Origin: Apostichopus japonicus
Taxonomy: Eukaryota > Echinodermata > Holothuroidea > Aspidochirotida > Stichopodidae
DNA: 64,000 nt
NCBI RefSeq assembly: GCF_037975245.1
Contig: NC_092565.1
Span: 17,837,999 to 17,901,998, forward strand
Direction of reading: 5' to 3'
Part shown: positions 60,650-64,000 of the stretch, in pieces
Layout: each line of letters begins with the position of its first letter
Numbering within the stretch: the first letter of the stretch is position 1
The notes under the pieces: model-generated
Told to the model about the DNA's origin: nothing
The model's input: the letters and a program-made list of their open reading frames with translations, nothing else
Databases searched by the model: none
Made by a program: the position numbers and the translations under genes

Positions 60650-60872
60650 TATGGCGGTGGCGTCTGTAAAGCCAACTGCCTCGCCTGTAGGGGATGGGCG
60701 CCTGGGGGCCAAATTTTAATGGTAAATCTGCAGCTTATGTAGACTATAAATTAGTTCTACGCAAGGTTGTGCTAATAAATAAATAACTACATTGATTTAG
60801 GAGAGGGGGTGAAAAAAGAGGGTGAGGAGGGGGGGGGTTCACAACTCCAGACCGCCTCTGGATCTGCCCCTG
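60650..60872 (-). mobile_element. hAT-type element end (one terminus only)
   Basis: On the minus strand the fragment begins CAGGGGCAGATCCAGAGG and CGGTCTGGAGTTGTGAACC, then a C-run. CAGGGGCxGATCCAG is a common end of non-autonomous hAT elements in animals. The matching other end is not found, so it is truncated or diverged. The inner border is approximate. Confidence 0.55.
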
Positions 60873-61985
60873 ACAGGTTTTACACTATATTGACTTTGAT
60901 AGGAAAAAGTTAGACCTAATGAAGTAGAATTTTCAATACTTATTGTGGAATGAAGTTTACGTCGTATGCATATGTATAACTTGCCTTCTAAATTACCCAA
61001 TAATTCAGATTTGAGGGTAACAAATTCATCATGTTTTGACATTTCGTAGAGAAATCTAATTATGATATTTTAATACCTATAGTTTACTCTCTTTCTGCGA
61101 ATAGCATTAAGCTAATTCAGTTACAATACGCATGGGTATGGGATCCTGCGTTATTTAACATTCAAATATTTAACGTATTGATTTCATGCCAAATCCAAGT
61201 TCATTTGAATCATATCTCACCGTCTCCTGGGGGGAAGATTTGCCTTGACCCGAACGGAGTCTCATCTATGTTCGTGAAGGTCTGATTCATATTGTTGAAT
61301 TTCAGACTGATATCTATAAAATGGCTAATTCGTTTACAATGGAGTAGATGATAGAAGGAGAGTTTGCGGATTTTGGTTCAATAAATACAGTAACTTTCAG
61401 GAGGCGTAGATGGGGGAGAGAATTTAAACTTATTTGTCTGAGGGAAAGTATGAAATATACATGCAGCTAGTTGCGTTTTATTGCTAAAATAAGATATTTC
61501 AATTTCGACAGATACACAAAAATATAAATTTGGTTTAATGTTTAGTACCAATGCTGTGCCGGGGTCATCTCGCTAAAAGTGTACAATGATAATAGCAATA
61601 CAGATTACGCCCGATTAGTATGTATAAGATATCTTATGAATATAGATCTAACCTGGGCATGTGGTAGCAGGCTAATCCGCTAATGGGGGCAGGCCGGAGG
61701 GGGGGGGGGGGTCTAAGATATCATCAAGTTTCTCAACAAACCAATATCTGTTGTTTCAAATGTAATGCCACAAGCTTACATAATTATGCACCATCCTTGA
61801 GGAGGTGCAACGAGGGGTGACGCTGCTCTAGATTTTTTAATATCTTATATATTGCAAAGTAATGTAAACGTATACTTTGCTAGTAGAATGATGTTTAATA
61901 ATCATGCTAAGACAACCTTTATAATTTTAAGTTTATATATATTATTACAAAATATATAATATATGTATTTAAACATATACATTCG
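60873..61985. other. Unassigned sequence
   Basis: AT-rich with a poly-G run near 61698-61710. No gene seen. Confidence 0.4.
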
Positions 61986-61989
61986 AGAT

Positions 61990-62165
61990 CTTCATGAGTT
62001 GGAAAATACAGAACAGTGAAAAACTTCGAGCCTCCGCTGGGATTCGAACCCGGGCCTACCGCTTTATATACGGACACCCCAACCACTAGGCTATGGACAC
62101 CGTTCGAAACCAGTAAGGAAGGCCGTCACTCCACTGTAGGCTTTGCTACGTGTTTAGGACAATGC
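61990..62165 (-). mobile_element. tRNA-headed SINE, minus strand
   Basis: Reverse complement of the SINE family at 36.9 kb. B box complement GGGATTCGAACCCGGGCC near 62040, A box complement CCACTAGGCTATGGACACC near 62084, and body complement GAGTTGGAAAATACAGAACA near 61996. The sequence upstream of the head (CCAGTAAGGAAGGCCGTCAC) also occurs at 36745, so it belongs to the element or to a shared flank. Confidence 0.75.
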
Positions 62166-63453
62166 TTGTCCTGTGTTGGTGACATATGTTGGCTTACTCT
62201 AGAGAACAATCAAATACAAGGTTGTTTTAAACGTAGCAAAAAAATTGGTGGCACCATACGCGATAAAACGTACAGGTTTCTGCAGAACCATGGAGTTATG
62301 TAAAAGGTTGCAAGTCTATAAACATAACATTATTCTTTTATTGGACACAGTGCAGGAATTTCTTACTTTCAAATACTTCCTTCATTGGGGGTGTGACCAA
62401 ACGGATGTAACAACTGTATAGACCTTATTATTAGATTGGTATATATCAAAGTAGTCGCAGATATTACTCGGTCTCTGCATGCAAAATGTATGACTTATTG
62501 CAAGATACACAGCTTTAAACGTCTTGATTAAATACTGTGTTCTTAGCTCTTCTATTGACATATACAGTGAAAGGTTAGCAATTGCGAGGTGCTTCCACCT
62601 AGCACTACAAGGACAAACGTACCCTCTGGTTTGTTTGATAGGAATTTAATTGGCTTTTAGTTTCAGCCGTTTCATGTACATGTGATCGACGGACAATATT
62701 ACGGCAGCTGGCTTGCGTTAGGCTAAAATGTTCTTACGCTTTTAAATTGCATTATTACAGAATGAAAACTTTAAGGAACCAAATACGAGTGTGGTAGGCC
62801 TTGACACGTCTTCACCGAGAATATGAAATAAGTGGAAAAAAATTATTCGTAGCTCCTGCAGAATAAAGATAACTTTATTCAAAATACGATATTCACATTA
62901 TCATCGCAGTAATTGTAGAAATGCGAATTAAACAATTTAGTCAATTCAAGGTTTGTGGACAATTTATGTAAAAAGAGCTCCGATTACTGAATCTTACCTA
63001 TAATCATTAGCCACAATTAATTTCGTTAAGCTATTGACATTTTAATTATTGACTTGAAAAAAAAAAAAAAAACATTGTCAGACATTCTGGTTTCTTCCAG
63101 TCCGATTTTTCAATGACGTCATCACTCACATGTCTTTGTTTTTGTTTAAATATGAATTATTATATATATCACCAACGGTCTAAGGGAGACATTGAACACG
63201 ACTGCCTCTTCAAATTTCTTCGTTTTTTTAACCATATTGTAGAAAGTTTCGCGTTGACAAGGGAGTACACCCCTCAACTGTTATTTATCCTTCGATCCCC
63301 TGTCACCTTGTCACGTGACCCAACATTCGACGAGTTATTCAGCGTAGCTCTAGAAATGTTACAAATTATGTTTGAATTTCTGACACCAAACGTATTCAAA
63401 CATTTTTAACTGCCAGTCTTAGGGATATCACAAAATATTGTTTTCATTTTCAG
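62166..63453. other. Unassigned sequence
   Basis: Contains a 98-codon frame (63113-63409) that is helical-looking and protein-like (FDELFSVALEMLQIMFEFL) but unrecognised. Its composition is slightly GC-richer than its surroundings. Confidence 0.25.
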
Positions 63454-63532
63454 ATGTTATTCAGCAGACAGAGCTGATAAAATAGAGGTTATAGTTATTC
63501 ATATGAAACTGACAGACCTGAAGAAAATATGA
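63454..63532 (+). CDS. Weak candidate terminal exon
   Basis: The acceptor TTGTTTTCATTTTCAG ends at 63453. In phase 2 the frame reads CYSADRADKIEVIVIHMK and LTDLKKI, then TGA. Only the acceptor and the open frame support it. No family recognised. Confidence 0.15.
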
Positions 63533-64000
63533 TATGTCATTCAATTTTCGTTCGATTAAATTGAAAATTTCATAGAAAACAGAGTATAAATGATATATTA
63601 ACAAAACTATTCAAGTACTGCAATGTTGATGCAATTCCCAATACATTGAAGGCAAACATCTAAAGTAGTTATTCCCTATTGCATAAGTAAAAGTAAACTT
63701 TGACTTCCGCTAAACTAGTTTTACAGAAGGTCCAGTAACTATAATGGTTTACACTCGCTCTTTATTTAATACAGTGTAGAGGGGCGCCGTCGGATAAGAG
63801 AGAGAATCGTAAGCCATTTAAGCCGTGGCAATTTTGGGAAATCGAGAAATTCTTTAATTGCAAGACTGATCGTCTTTGTAGAGGGAAGTTTATAACCTAA
63901 GCCCGAGCTAAAGTGTTCACACGAGAGAGCCTAAATCCGAAGCCATCAACTTTGATTGGATTACTATGGAAACATTGCAAGGCCACAAATTTTAAGGAAC

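Noticed and set aside
62016-62303. 95-codon frame beginning MKNFEPPLGFEPGPTAL
   Set aside because: The first third is the reverse complement of a tRNA-derived SINE head, a well-known source of spurious GFEPG peptides.

Overview
This is eukaryotic, almost certainly animal, nuclear DNA. It is AT-rich, has no operons or dense open frames, and is full of microsatellites, tRNA-headed SINEs, LINE fragments and DNA-transposon remnants. The mix (hAT-like elements with CAGGGG ends, a CR1/L2/Rex1/Jockey-type LINE with a pentanucleotide tail, long AT dinucleotide tracts, many poly-G runs) suits a marine invertebrate. An echinoderm such as a sea cucumber is my best guess, but this is inference from general appearance, not from a diagnostic gene. 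No complete recognisable host gene is present. The longest ATG-started open frame is 162 codons, about what chance allows at this composition.

Layout. 1-9 kb: mostly unassigned, with a degenerate minisatellite (1865-2415), an AT tract, two pairs of duplicated blocks and a G-rich tract. 9.2-14.6 kb: the best host-gene signals, a signal-peptide exon ending in GTAAGT (9291-9378) and three possible downstream exons that can be read in the same splice phase. One of them is followed within a few bases by a hAT-like insertion. 20.8-22.2 kb: a microsatellite, a tRNA-derived SINE and another probable dispersed repeat. 23.9-32.0 kb: a nest of transposons. A 1.9-kb element with 16-bp inverted ends and a 5-bp target duplication lies just before a LINE reverse-transcriptase remnant. 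That remnant is split by a 4793-bp CACTA-like element flanked by TA. 34-38 kb: long AT tracts, a possible Penelope-like fragment with a hammerhead-like motif, SINE pieces and a truncated hAT copy. 38-53 kb: nearly empty. 53.6-64 kb: a LINE 3' end, a 45-nt microexon, three SINE pieces, a second full hAT copy with an 8-bp target duplication, and a hAT-type end.

The most interesting object is the 4793-bp element at 26637-31429. Removing it with one TA restores the LINE reading frame exactly. It has dense subterminal TTAGTC/GACTAA motifs at both ends. Between them lies what looks like a minus-strand gene: a possible first exon, an untranslated exon, a coding exon with a strong acceptor and donor, two alternative terminal exons and an AATAAA. 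One terminal exon lies in an arm of a large inverted repeat, so the same 45-residue frame appears on both strands. Five of the seven differences between the two copies are synonymous and one swaps stop for stop, which points to a real protein. I do not recognise it, and I find no transposase.
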